Part shown: positions 1 through 4,529 of the stretch, piece by piece
Numbering within the stretch: the stretch's first letter is position 1
Layout: each line of letters starts with the position of its first letter
DNA from: Candidatus Shapirobacteria bacterium CG2_30_35_20
Lineage (GTDB): Bacteria; Patescibacteriota; Microgenomatia; UBA12405
Assembly (NCBI GenBank): GCA_001873665.1
Contig: MNZO01000041.1
Coordinates: forward strand, 1-7,167
Direction of reading: 5' to 3'
DNA: 7,167 nucleotides
Made by a program: the position numbers and the translations under genes
Notes under the pieces: model-generated
The model's database searches: none
Told to the model about the DNA's origin: nothing
Seen by the model: only the letters and a program-made list of their open reading frames with translations

Positions 1-156
1 CCAAGGGACATCTCTTTTCAATACATAAACTATTCCCAACACTAAGGCCTTTTTATCACATCTTTTTCTTCCTTTTGATTGCTGTTTGGGAGTCGGTAAA
101 ACATTTAATAGTTTCTCCAACACTTGAGGAGATATCAATTTGTTGATATTGTACAT
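1..156 (-). CDS. IS5-like transposase, N-terminal fragment (runs off the window)
   Basis: This is the first 52 codons of a minus-strand gene that continues past position 1; the ATG is at 154-156 and no stop occurs before the edge. Residues 1-25 resemble the LixxxxxLLP start of IS5-family transposases, followed by a basic GRKR stretch (about 29-32) and then KKALVLGIVYVLKRDVPW. That last stretch matches the family pattern of a basic 'GRPR..D.R.AL.GILYVLRTG.PW' block (DUF4096-type N-terminal domain). The catalytic DDE part would lie outside the window, so integrity cannot be judged. A 9-bp inverted repeat abuts the start codon and no Shine-Dalgarno is visible. In this family the protein cuts and rejoins the element's own ends. 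The element's terminus was not found between this gene and the next. The family call rests on a short stretch and is moderately sure. Confidence 0.72.
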   Translation of the reverse strand, partial: MYNINKLISPQVLEKLLNVLPTPKQQSKGRKRCDKKALVLGIVYVLKRDVPW

Positions 157-188
157 ATGGGCAGTACTGTGAACAAGTAACTGCCCAT
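157..188 (-). repeat. Perfect 9-bp inverted repeat (hairpin) abutting the transposase start
   Basis: ATGGGCAGT at 157-165 and ACTGCCCAT at 180-188 are exact reverse complements around a 14-nt loop. On the minus strand the 3' arm ends one base before the ATG at 156. In RNA this hairpin would lie where a ribosome binds, so it may limit transposase translation from transcripts that enter from outside. It could instead be part of the element's terminal structure. Confidence 0.6.
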
Positions 189-212
189 TTTGTTCTATTT
201 AGCCGGTGAATG

Positions 213-707
213 TCAAGTTAGTTGCATTTTGAAATGGGTTTTATCGGCTGTTTTTTGTCCTTGTGGATTTATTTCTACTTTCCTATAAACCCCGTTTCGT
301 ATTTTCAAAATGTCATATCCTGATGCTTTCCAGGCATTTATTGCTGATCCGTGCCTTTGTAAAATTGATTTAATTGGATTTTTTAGGTCGGTTTCGACTG
401 TTTGAGAACCGTCTGCATGAATTGTGTGAAAAACATTTATTTCTCCACCGTGGAGACTTAGTAAGTTGCACGTGGCATTGTCTTCTTCTGTTGTTGTAGA
501 ACCAACCTGTCTAAATGATTCAAAATCATCTGGTCCGTTTCCGCCCCAACTTTCAATTGTGCCTGTTTGTAATAATCTTAAGTCTGATCCGTCAAATTTT
601 TGATAATTTGGTAGATGTGAGACATCTTTTGTAAAATATTCTGCATCTTTACCAACAACTACAGATATAGCTGATTTTTCAATTGGTTTTGATTCTAATT
701 CTGCCAT
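213..707 (-). CDS. Hypothetical protein, 164 aa, unrecognised
   Basis: I do not recognise this protein. The ATG is at 705-707 and the TGA stop at 213-215. It is soluble-looking: no signal peptide, no membrane segment, a single cysteine (in NATCNLL) and a hydrophilic, mixed-charge composition. The middle (about residues 43-100) is rich in Gly, Thr and Asp, with SWGGNGPDDFESF and LHGGEINVFHTIHADGSQ, which looks like a beta-rich globular domain; residues 105-150 look alpha/beta. The tail is basic. It stands alone between two transposons, with a promoter at 736-764 giving a leader of roughly 22 nt that is almost pure A/T and has no Shine-Dalgarno. The steady codon pattern and its own promoter argue for a real gene. 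Its setting suggests an accessory or recently acquired gene, but nothing in it shows a function. Confidence 0.7.
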   Translation of the reverse strand: MAELESKPIEKSAISVVVGKDAEYFTKDVSHLPNYQKFDGSDLRLLQTGTIESWGGNGPDDFESFRQVGSTTTEEDNATCNLLSLHGGEINVFHTIHADGSQTVETDLKNPIKSILQRHGSAINAWKASGYDILKIRNGVYRKVEINPQGQKTADKTHFKMQLT

Positions 708-735
708 TATTTTAATTTAATTATTAATTAGGTTT

Positions 736-764
736 ATTCTCTCTCCCTCTTGTTTGAAAGTCAA
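736..764 (-). promoter_or_regulatory. Candidate promoter for the 164-aa gene
   Basis: Read on the minus strand, TTGACT (759-764) is separated by 17 bp from GAGAAT (736-741). The -35 matches consensus at 5 of 6 positions and the -10 at 4 of 6. Transcription would begin near 729, giving a leader of about 22 nt before the ATG at 707. It lies outside the insertion sequence, so the gene's own promoter was probably not disrupted by that insertion. Confidence 0.45.
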
Positions 765-804
765 GCGTATGTAAAAATTTTCTTTCAGTCTAAACTAATT
801 GAAT

Positions 805-818
805 AATGATACTGAAAT
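805..818. repeat. Left terminal inverted repeat of the insertion sequence
   Basis: AATGATACTGAAAT, exactly complementary to 2099-2112. The sequence at 805-822 is also internally self-complementary (AATGAT at 805-810 with ATCATT at 817-822) and is followed by a short T run on the plus strand. The left end may therefore form a small hairpin; the right end cannot. Confidence 0.8.
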
Positions 819-825
819 CATTTTC

Positions 826-2058
826 TTAAACGGAGCTCTTGTTTGAGGTAAGAAGAATAAAATCAAATAATTTTTTCTCTTCTTTTCTCAAGATTTCAGC
901 GAATTGATTGTCACTGAACTCCTTCTCTATTTTATCAAGTTCTGACCAAGATTGTTCTGATTTTAGAAAACTGGTTTTAGTTGTTTTACTAATTTCTTTT
1001 AATTTGGTAAATGGAGTCATGGCCTGCTTGTAGGTGTGTTTGGTTTGACCATTGGGGAGTACTTTATCTTCAGGAAATAAACAAGGTCGATGAAAATTAA
1101 GATAGGGATTAAAATAATTTTGAAGATAGGTATTTATGGTTTTGGCTGACTGTTGGTTAATATGGTGATAACCCATATTCTTTCTAATTACTGATCCGTT
1201 TTTACCCTCAACTAAGGCGTTATCATTACAATGTCGGGATCGGGATTTAGTTTGCCTGATGAGTAATCTGTTAAGAATTTCGGCCACTAGATAATTAATA
1301 AATTCTGAGCCTCTGTCTGAATGAAAATTAAAAATAATAAAAGGGAAATCTTTTAATATTTGTTCCAATACAGGTAATAAATAGTATTCATTAATCTCGG
1401 GGATACAAACCACAATTTCCCATTGAGTAACTTCATCAACCGCATTAATGTAGAAAACATTTCTTTGGTGAACAGTATCCACCCTAATTGATCCGGGTTG
1501 ATTATTGGCTTCTGGAGCCTCGGTGATTCCAATGGGAATATCTCGAGACTTAGTTCCATTTACCCAGTAGTTACGATAAATAGATCTATGACGTAAATTG
1601 TTGATATGGGAAACTGAGACTTTAGAAATGTTTTGAAACTTAATCATTCCGTAAACTTCATATTCTCGTCGCAGGATTTCTTTGGTGGCCATTGAGTTTA
1701 AACGATTATGGTATTCATCAGTTCTTTCTAAAAGTTTGATGTCGGTGGCTGTATAGATTCGATGATAAGCAATCGTTCTTAAATATTTCTTTTTAACTAA
1801 CTTCCCAAGACACGATCTCTTGATTAAGCGCATGATTTGGGCTTTTTTGTATCCTGTGATTTTAGTAAGGTAGTGGATTATTATTCTTTTTTCCTTTTTT
1901 TTGATTTTTGAATAATTAAATTTATCGATAGTTTTATCAATAAATTGGTACCTTTCTTTGGTACTGTTTAATTTTAAAACTAGCATTTTGCTGGATTTTA
2001 AAAAGTCAGCAATTTCGCTAATATTATTGAGACGTGAGTCATCCATAGTTGTGTTCAT
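826..2058 (-). CDS. DDE (rve-type) transposase of the insertion sequence
   Basis: This 410-residue protein is an integrase-fold transposase. Residues about 52-95 (KKKEKRIIIHYLTKITGY..AQIMRLIKR) form a helix-turn-helix that would bind the element ends. The catalytic core (about 188-330) carries the triad D194 (IRVDTVH), D248 (FHSDRGSEF) and E284 (NALVEGKNGSV), with 35 residues between the last D and E, as in the IS3/IS481-like rve superfamily. It resembles stand-alone 'integrase catalytic domain' transposases common in environmental bacteria; the exact IS family is not settled. I chose the ATG at 2056-2058 over the in-frame TTG nine bases upstream, because TATAAT (2067-2072) then lies 8 nt from the ATG. 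No Shine-Dalgarno is present. An 11-bp inverted repeat spans the start region. The frame is intact with no frameshift. Confidence 0.88.
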   Translation of the reverse strand: MNTTMDDSRLNNISEIADFLKSSKMLVLKLNSTKERYQFIDKTIDKFNYSKIKKKEKRIIIHYLTKITGYKKAQIMRLIKRSCLGKLVKKKYLRTIAYHRIYTATDIKLLERTDEYHNRLNSMATKEILRREYEVYGMIKFQNISKVSVSHINNLRHRSIYRNYWVNGTKSRDIPIGITEAPEANNQPGSIRVDTVHQRNVFYINAVDEVTQWEIVVCIPEINEYYLLPVLEQILKDFPFIIFNFHSDRGSEFINYLVAEILNRLLIRQTKSRSRHCNDNALVEGKNGSVIRKNMGYHHINQQSAKTINTYLQNYFNPYLNFHRPCLFPEDKVLPNGQTKHTYKQAMTPFTKLKEISKTTKTSFLKSEQSWSELDKIEKEFSDNQFAEILRKEEKKLFDFILLTSNKSSV

Positions 2059-2089
2059 CAAAAACAATTATAGACAAGGACTCACGTCT
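2030..2089 (-). repeat. 11-bp inverted repeat enclosing the transposase start codon
   Basis: AGACGTGAGTC (2030-2040) and GACTCACGTCT (2079-2089) are perfect reverse complements separated by 38 bp. The ATG (2056-2058) and the TATAAT (2067-2072, minus strand) both lie in the loop. A transcript entering from outside the element would contain both arms and could fold the start codon into the loop. A transcript begun at the element's own -10 would lack the upstream arm. Confidence 0.65.
2067..2072 (-). promoter_or_regulatory. -10 box of the transposase gene
   Basis: TATAAT on the minus strand, 8 nt before the ATG at 2058. No good -35 sits 17 bp upstream; TTAAAA at a 16-bp spacing is the best weak match. 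Transcription would begin at or within a base or two of the start codon, giving an essentially leaderless mRNA. Confidence 0.5.
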
Positions 2090-2098
2090 TTTAATTCA

Positions 2099-2112
2099 AT
2101 TTCAGTATCATT
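2099..2112. repeat. Right terminal inverted repeat of the insertion sequence
   Basis: ATTTCAGTATCATT, the exact reverse complement of 805-818. Identity stops on both sides: the bases at 2098 and 2113 do not pair with their left-end partners. Confidence 0.8.
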
Positions 2113-2134
2113 TACCATTGGATAAGACTCTTTC

Positions 2135-2163
2135 TTGACTTTGGGAAATGATGGGATTATAAT
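2135..2163 (+). promoter_or_regulatory. Strong sigma-70-type promoter for the DUF4143 ATPase
   Basis: TTGACT (2135-2140), a 17-bp spacer and a perfect TATAAT (2158-2163). The predicted start is near 2170, leaving a leader of about 30 nt that contains the second palindrome copy. The -10 is the centre of the first GGATTATAATCC palindrome, so a protein bound there would compete with RNA polymerase. A second TATAAT (2186-2191), 8 nt before the ATG, could give a leaderless transcript. Confidence 0.65.
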
Positions 2164-2193
2164 CCGAGTAATTAAATGATGGGATTATAATCC
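2146..2193 (+). repeat. Two 20-bp direct repeats, each holding the palindrome GGATTATAATCC
   Basis: AAATGATGGGATTATAATCC occurs exactly at 2146-2165 and again at 2174-2193, with a period of 28 bp. Each copy contains a perfect 12-bp palindrome (2154-2165 and 2182-2193) whose core is a TATAAT hexamer. The arrangement suits paired operator sites over a promoter, or a duplicated promoter. No regulator for it is evident in the window; the ATPase itself has no clear DNA-binding domain. Confidence 0.6.
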
Positions 2194-2199
2194 AATAAT

Positions 2200-3390
2200 A
2201 TGAACAATGAATGGTTGTTGAGAATTAATAAGTTTTGGCTAGATAATAGTTTTAGATTTAAGGCAAAAGATAGAGAAAAATACTTAAAGTTGCTTGAAGG
2301 TAAGGAAAGATTGGTGAGAGTATTGATTGGGGCGAGGAGGGTGGGAAAGACTTTTGTTTTATATGGTTTGATAAATAAATTATTAGGCAAAAAGAAGAAA
2401 GTTTTGTATTTGAGCGGGGAACTTAGGGAAATGTCATTCTATGATTTTGGAGAAGTAATTGAAGAAGCTTTGAAAATTAGAAAATGGAAAGTGACCGATG
2501 AAGTATATATATTCGTTGATGAGGTTCAAGAAATAAAGGATTGGCAAAAGACAATTAAATTATATTATGATTATTCTAAATTTAAATTTTTTGTAACTGG
2601 ATCGTCTAGCTTGGTATTGAATTCGCAAACATCTAAGTTAACTGGTCGATTTTTAACTATTCCTGTTATGCCGTTAGATTATAAAGAATGGCTGGAATTT
2701 ACTGGTAAAAATATAGTGTCTCAGTCGTCAGTTGAAGAATATTTATATACTGGTGGGTATCCTGAATATGTATTAAATCATAATGATAGTTATTTACGGG
2801 AGGTGGTGGAGAGTACATTGTATCGAGATTTATTGTCGTATTATGGAATTAGAAATCCAGAGTTATTGGAAGAATTGATGTATTATTTGGCAGATAAAAT
2901 TACGACACCAGTGTCTAATTTACGAGTTAAAGTAGATTTAAAGGTTGATAATAAAACAGCTGCTTTTTATATGAAATATTTGGAAGAGGTATATTTGTTG
3001 TGTCCTCTTTACCGAATGGGGGGATCATATAGAAAAGTTAAAGCCGGAAGTCCTAAATATTATTTTAATGATACAGGTGTTTTGCGAATTATGTCGATTA
3101 ACCAAAAAATAGGGTATATGGCGGAAAATGCGGTATTTTTGAAATTGTATAATGACAAAAGTAGAGAATATTTTTATGATAGTGAAAAGACGATCGAGAT
3201 TGATTTTGTTAGTAAAGACGGACGACGAATTGAAGTGAAATATCGAAGCGATATAGAGACTGATTTGGATGAAATAAATAATAATGGGCATAATACACTG
3301 GTAATTGTGCCTGACCCTAAAAAGATTAAAAATAAGGAAAAGTGGGAAAATTTGGAGCTGGTGAGTTTGGGGGAGTTTTTGTGTAGCTAG
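2200..3390 (+). CDS. AAA+ family ATPase with DUF4143 domain
   Basis: This 396-residue protein has the two-part layout of the ATPase/DUF4143 family at its usual length. The N-terminal P-loop module (about 36-190) shows Walker A GARRVGKT (44-51), Walker B YIFVDE (103-108) and a sensor-1-like VTGSSS (132-137). The DUF4143 part (about 200-350) has the typical YRDLLSYYGI and YYFNDTGVLR motifs. It ends in a degraded nuclease-like pattern, EIDFV...RIEVKYR, with D335, E345 and K347 placed like a PD-(D/E)XK core. The family is widespread in bacteria and archaea and its cellular role is not known; it is often an accessory, patchily distributed gene. The protein is cytoplasmic. The ATG at 2200 lacks a Shine-Dalgarno and sits 8 nt after a TATAAT. 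Tandem palindromes over the promoter suggest tight control. The next gene starts 32 nt after the stop. Confidence 0.9.
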   Translation: MNNEWLLRINKFWLDNSFRFKAKDREKYLKLLEGKERLVRVLIGARRVGKTFVLYGLINKLLGKKKKVLYLSGELREMSFYDFGEVIEEALKIRKWKVTDEVYIFVDEVQEIKDWQKTIKLYYDYSKFKFFVTGSSSLVLNSQTSKLTGRFLTIPVMPLDYKEWLEFTGKNIVSQSSVEEYLYTGGYPEYVLNHNDSYLREVVESTLYRDLLSYYGIRNPELLEELMYYLADKITTPVSNLRVKVDLKVDNKTAAFYMKYLEEVYLLCPLYRMGGSYRKVKAGSPKYYFNDTGVLRIMSINQKIGYMAENAVFLKLYNDKSREYFYDSEKTIEIDFVSKDGRRIEVKYRSDIETDLDEINNNGHNTLVIVPDPKKIKNKEKWENLELVSLGEFLCS

Positions 3391-3394
3391 CAAC

Positions 3395-3414
3395 TATAAT
3401 TAATAGTGTATAAT
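3395..3414 (+). promoter_or_regulatory. Candidate promoter of the NrtR-like gene, two TATAAT boxes
   Basis: TATAAT occurs at 3395-3400 and 3409-3414. The second lies 8 nt before the ATG at 3423 and inside the palindromic operator (3405-3421). Neither has a good -35 at the right spacing. If the second box is used, the transcript is leaderless. No terminator separates the ATPase gene from this one, so read-through is also likely. Confidence 0.45.
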
Positions 3415-3421
3415 TGACACT
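3405..3421 (+). promoter_or_regulatory. NrtR-type operator, site 1 (autoregulatory)
   Basis: AGTGTATAATTGACACT is AGTGT-N7-ACACT. It covers the -10 at 3409-3414 and ends one base before the ATG. It matches site 2 (4068-4084) at 15 of 17 positions. Placement over the regulator's own promoter suggests autorepression. Confidence 0.65.
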
Positions 3422-3422
3422 G

Positions 3423-4064
3423 ATGGAAAATGGAATACCTGATAAAATTGTGGTGGCGGTGGATACAATTATTTTGGCTATGGGACAAAGTGGGTTGGAA
3501 GTAATGTTGGTGAAACTAAAAAATAAACCGTATGAAAATTGTTGGGCGTTGCCAGGATCGGTGGTGGGGGTTTTTGAAAGTTTGGAAGAAACGGCGAAAC
3601 GAATATTGGTAAAGCGGGTGGGTGACAGTCGATTGCATTTGGAGCAGTTGTATTGTTTTGGAAACCCAAATCGAGATGCTCGAGGTAGGTCGATATCGGT
3701 GGCGTATTTTGTCCTACTGAGTAACAAAGAAAAAGTTAATAGCCATTTGACGGAGCAGTATTTGGACATGAAATGGTTTAATGTCAACAACTTGCCAGAG
3801 ATGGCTTTTGATCATCGAGAAATTGTTAAGGTGGCAATGGAAAAATTGGCGTATAAATTGGATGAAATCGAGATAATCAGACCGTTATTGCCGACTAAAT
3901 TTACACTTAGTGAATTGCAACGAGTATATGAAATACTATCGGGAAAGAAAATTGATAAACGAAATTTTATTAAAAAAGTGAAAAATGATGAGATGGTGGT
4001 GCCGACAATGGAAATGAAGACAGGTGAAGCGTACCGCCCAGCGAAGCTATTTAGGTTTAAATAA
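3423..4064 (+). CDS. nrtR: NrtR-like transcriptional regulator (Nudix-like sensor plus winged helix)
   Basis: This 213-residue protein has the NrtR layout and length. The N-terminal Nudix-fold domain (about 8-145) begins with the usual VVAVDTIIL strand and contains WALPG (41-45). The Nudix box (46-67) keeps E52, R60 and G67 but has I61, K64 and R65 where the catalytic glutamates belong, so hydrolysis is very unlikely. The C-terminal winged helix (about 155-213) reads FTLSELQRVYEILSGKKIDKRNF and ends in RPAKLFRF, the family signature. Characterised NrtR proteins bind ADP-ribose and repress NAD-synthesis or salvage genes; here no NAD gene is adjacent. AGTGT-N7-ACACT palindromes lie over its own promoter and before the next gene, its likely targets. 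I chose the ATG at 3423 rather than the in-frame TTG at 3414, which sits inside the operator. The symbol means family, not proven orthology. Confidence 0.85.
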   Translation: MENGIPDKIVVAVDTIILAMGQSGLEVMLVKLKNKPYENCWALPGSVVGVFESLEETAKRILVKRVGDSRLHLEQLYCFGNPNRDARGRSISVAYFVLLSNKEKVNSHLTEQYLDMKWFNVNNLPEMAFDHREIVKVAMEKLAYKLDEIEIIRPLLPTKFTLSELQRVYEILSGKKIDKRNFIKKVKNDEMVVPTMEMKTGEAYRPAKLFRFK

Positions 4065-4067
4065 CTT

Positions 4068-4084
4068 AGTGTAAATTTGACACT
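4068..4084 (+). promoter_or_regulatory. NrtR-type operator, site 2
   Basis: AGTGTAAATTTGACACT, AGTGT-N7-ACACT, beginning four bases after the regulator's stop codon. Its last base is the first base of the -35 hexamer at 4084-4089. Confidence 0.62.
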
Positions 4085-4112
4085 TGACATTGGAAATACT
4101 TAGTGTAATAAT
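4084..4112 (+). promoter_or_regulatory. Strong promoter for the 78-aa gene
   Basis: A perfect -35 TTGACA (4084-4089), a 17-bp spacer and AATAAT (4107-4112, 5 of 6 to consensus). The -10 is the centre of operator site 3. Transcription would begin near 4119, giving a leader of about 56 nt that contains operator site 4. Operators flank or cover the promoter on all sides, as expected for repression. Confidence 0.65.
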
Positions 4113-4118
4113 CACACT
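4102..4118 (+). promoter_or_regulatory. NrtR-type operator, site 3
   Basis: AGTGTAATAATCACACT. This is the most symmetric copy: symmetry extends to TTAGTGT-N7-ACACTAA (4100-4120), a perfect 7-bp-arm palindrome centred on the -10 box. Confidence 0.65.
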
Positions 4119-4128
4119 AATGATACTT

Positions 4129-4145
4129 AGTGTAGATATTACATT
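4129..4145 (+). promoter_or_regulatory. NrtR-type operator, site 4 (one mismatch)
   Basis: AGTGTAGATATTACATT, within TTAGTGT-N7-ACATTAA (4127-4147). One arm position departs from the consensus. It falls just downstream of the predicted transcription start. A further half-site, AGTGT, is at 4161-4165 without a good partner. Confidence 0.5.
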
Positions 4146-4175
4146 AATTATTGAACAATAAGTGTCAGATTATTA

Positions 4176-4412
4176 ATGGCAAAGAAAACAATTAAGGGTG
4201 TAAAAGAAGGTTGTTATTTTTTTGGGATTGATACGAGGACAGGTAAGGTGGTTAATGCTGAAAAACCACTACCCGATTTTATTGCTCGAGCATTGGAGGC
4301 TCAAATGGAGGCTCAAATGGAGGCTCAAATGGAGGCTATTCCGGAGTTTTTTGGAATTAAGCCCACGAAACAAGAAACTGCCTCTGTTCCCGAAAAGCGA
4401 GTTAAGCATTAA
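4176..4412 (+). CDS. Small protein, 78 aa, unrecognised, with EAQM repeats
   Basis: I do not recognise this protein. It runs from the ATG at 4176 to the TAA at 4410-4412. The first 38 residues are mixed and slightly basic (KEGCYFFGIDTRTGKVVNAEKPLPDF), with one cysteine at position 13, and look like a small beta-rich domain. Residues about 40-54 are EAQM repeated three times plus EA, encoded by a 12-bp tandem repeat and probably helical. The tail is polar and basic (SVPEKRVKH). There is no signal peptide or membrane segment. Its position after an NrtR-like regulator, behind a strong promoter ringed by three of that regulator's probable operators, makes it the best candidate target. That promoter is also the main reason to trust so short a gene. 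Its start has no Shine-Dalgarno. A partner or effector role under NAD/ADP-ribose control is conjecture. Confidence 0.7.
   Translation: MAKKTIKGVKEGCYFFGIDTRTGKVVNAEKPLPDFIARALEAQMEAQMEAQMEAIPEFFGIKPTKQETASVPEKRVKH
4294..4337 (+). repeat. 12-bp in-frame tandem repeat, 3.7 copies
   Basis: TGGAGGCTCAAA repeats exactly at 4294-4305, 4306-4317 and 4318-4329, followed by TGGAGGCT (4330-4337). The unit is four codons long, so copy changes keep the frame and add or remove EAQM. Each junction also reads GGAGG-N5-ATG, which resembles a ribosome binding site with an in-frame start. Confidence 0.9.
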
Positions 4413-4432
4413 AAATATGTAGCGATTTTTTG

Positions 4433-4441
4433 TGATATAAT
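4433..4441 (+). promoter_or_regulatory. Extended -10 promoter for rpsA
   Basis: TGATATAAT is a perfect extended -10 (TGn plus TATAAT at 4436-4441). No recognisable -35 is present, which is common for extended -10 promoters. Transcription would begin near 4448, giving a leader of about 82 nt with two mutually exclusive hairpins before the rpsA ATG. Confidence 0.55.
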
Positions 4442-4469
4442 AACCTTGTTTTAAGTTATTTGTTTATTT

Positions 4470-4500
4470 GATTTGTAGAAATACATGTCAATCACAAATC
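4470..4500 (+). promoter_or_regulatory. Candidate antiterminator stem in the rpsA leader
   Basis: GATTTGT (4470-4476) pairs exactly with ACAAATC (4494-4500). The second arm shares five bases (4496-4500) with the 5' arm of the downstream terminator, so the two stems cannot form together. The pairing is A/U-rich and weaker than the terminator, so some factor would probably be needed to favour it. Confidence 0.4.
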
Positions 4501-4522
4501 CCCTGTAAAGCGGGATTTTTTT
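4496..4522 (+). terminator. Intrinsic terminator just before rpsA (possible attenuator)
   Basis: AAATCCC (4496-4502) pairs with GGGATTT (4512-4518) around a 9-nt loop, and the T run continues to 4522. It may simply end the upstream transcript. However, the only good rpsA promoter found lies upstream of it and the ATG follows 8 nt after the T run, so rpsA transcription probably has to pass through it. Confidence 0.65.
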
Positions 4523-4529
4523 GTATATC

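Larger units (their letters stand above)
805..2112 (-). mobile_element. Complete insertion sequence, about 1.3 kb, DDE transposase
   Basis: The element is bounded by exact 14-bp inverted repeats, AATGATACTGAAAT at 805-818 and its reverse complement at 2099-2112. It holds a single gene reading leftward that fills nearly all of the interior. The outer two bases may not belong to the element; TGATACTGAAAT (807-818 and 2099-2110) is an equally good terminus. No convincing target-site duplication is seen beside either boundary, so the exact ends are uncertain, or the duplication has decayed. The reading frame is open and the DDE triad is intact, so the element could still be active. Its right end is only 22 bp from the -35 of the downstream ATPase promoter. 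Confidence 0.8.

Noticed and set aside
213..215. TGA recoded as glycine or tryptophan (Gracilibacteria or Mycoplasma type code)
   Set aside because: TGA cleanly ends both the 164-aa protein and RadA, and conserved tryptophans are TGG.
2146..2193. CRISPR-like repeat pair
   Set aside because: Only two copies with an 8-bp gap, each with a promoter box inside; no array and no cas genes.
3233..3252. Functional nuclease active site in the DUF4143 protein
   Set aside because: Only a D...ExK pattern is visible, as usual in this family; nuclease activity is not established, so it is described as nuclease-like only.
3414..3422. TTG as an earlier start for the NrtR-like gene (216 aa)
   Set aside because: It falls inside the operator and adds only MTL; the ATG at 3423 is 8 nt from a TATAAT and the family motif begins soon after.
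3326..3790. Long antisense frame across the ATPase end and the regulator
   Set aside because: It is a by-product of G-rich, stop-poor coding strands opposite; both sense frames have clear family motifs.
4294..4337. CRISPR or noncoding satellite
   Set aside because: The 12-bp units are contiguous with no spacers and lie in frame within a coding region.
4222..4422. 66-residue frame overlapping the 78-aa gene, with WRLK repeats
   Set aside because: Its repeats are the out-of-frame reading of the same 12-bp DNA repeat; the start lies within the other gene and it has no promoter of its own.
4521..4529. TTG as an earlier start for rpsA
   Set aside because: It lies in the T run of the terminator, leaving no room for initiation; the ATG at 4530 is the natural start.
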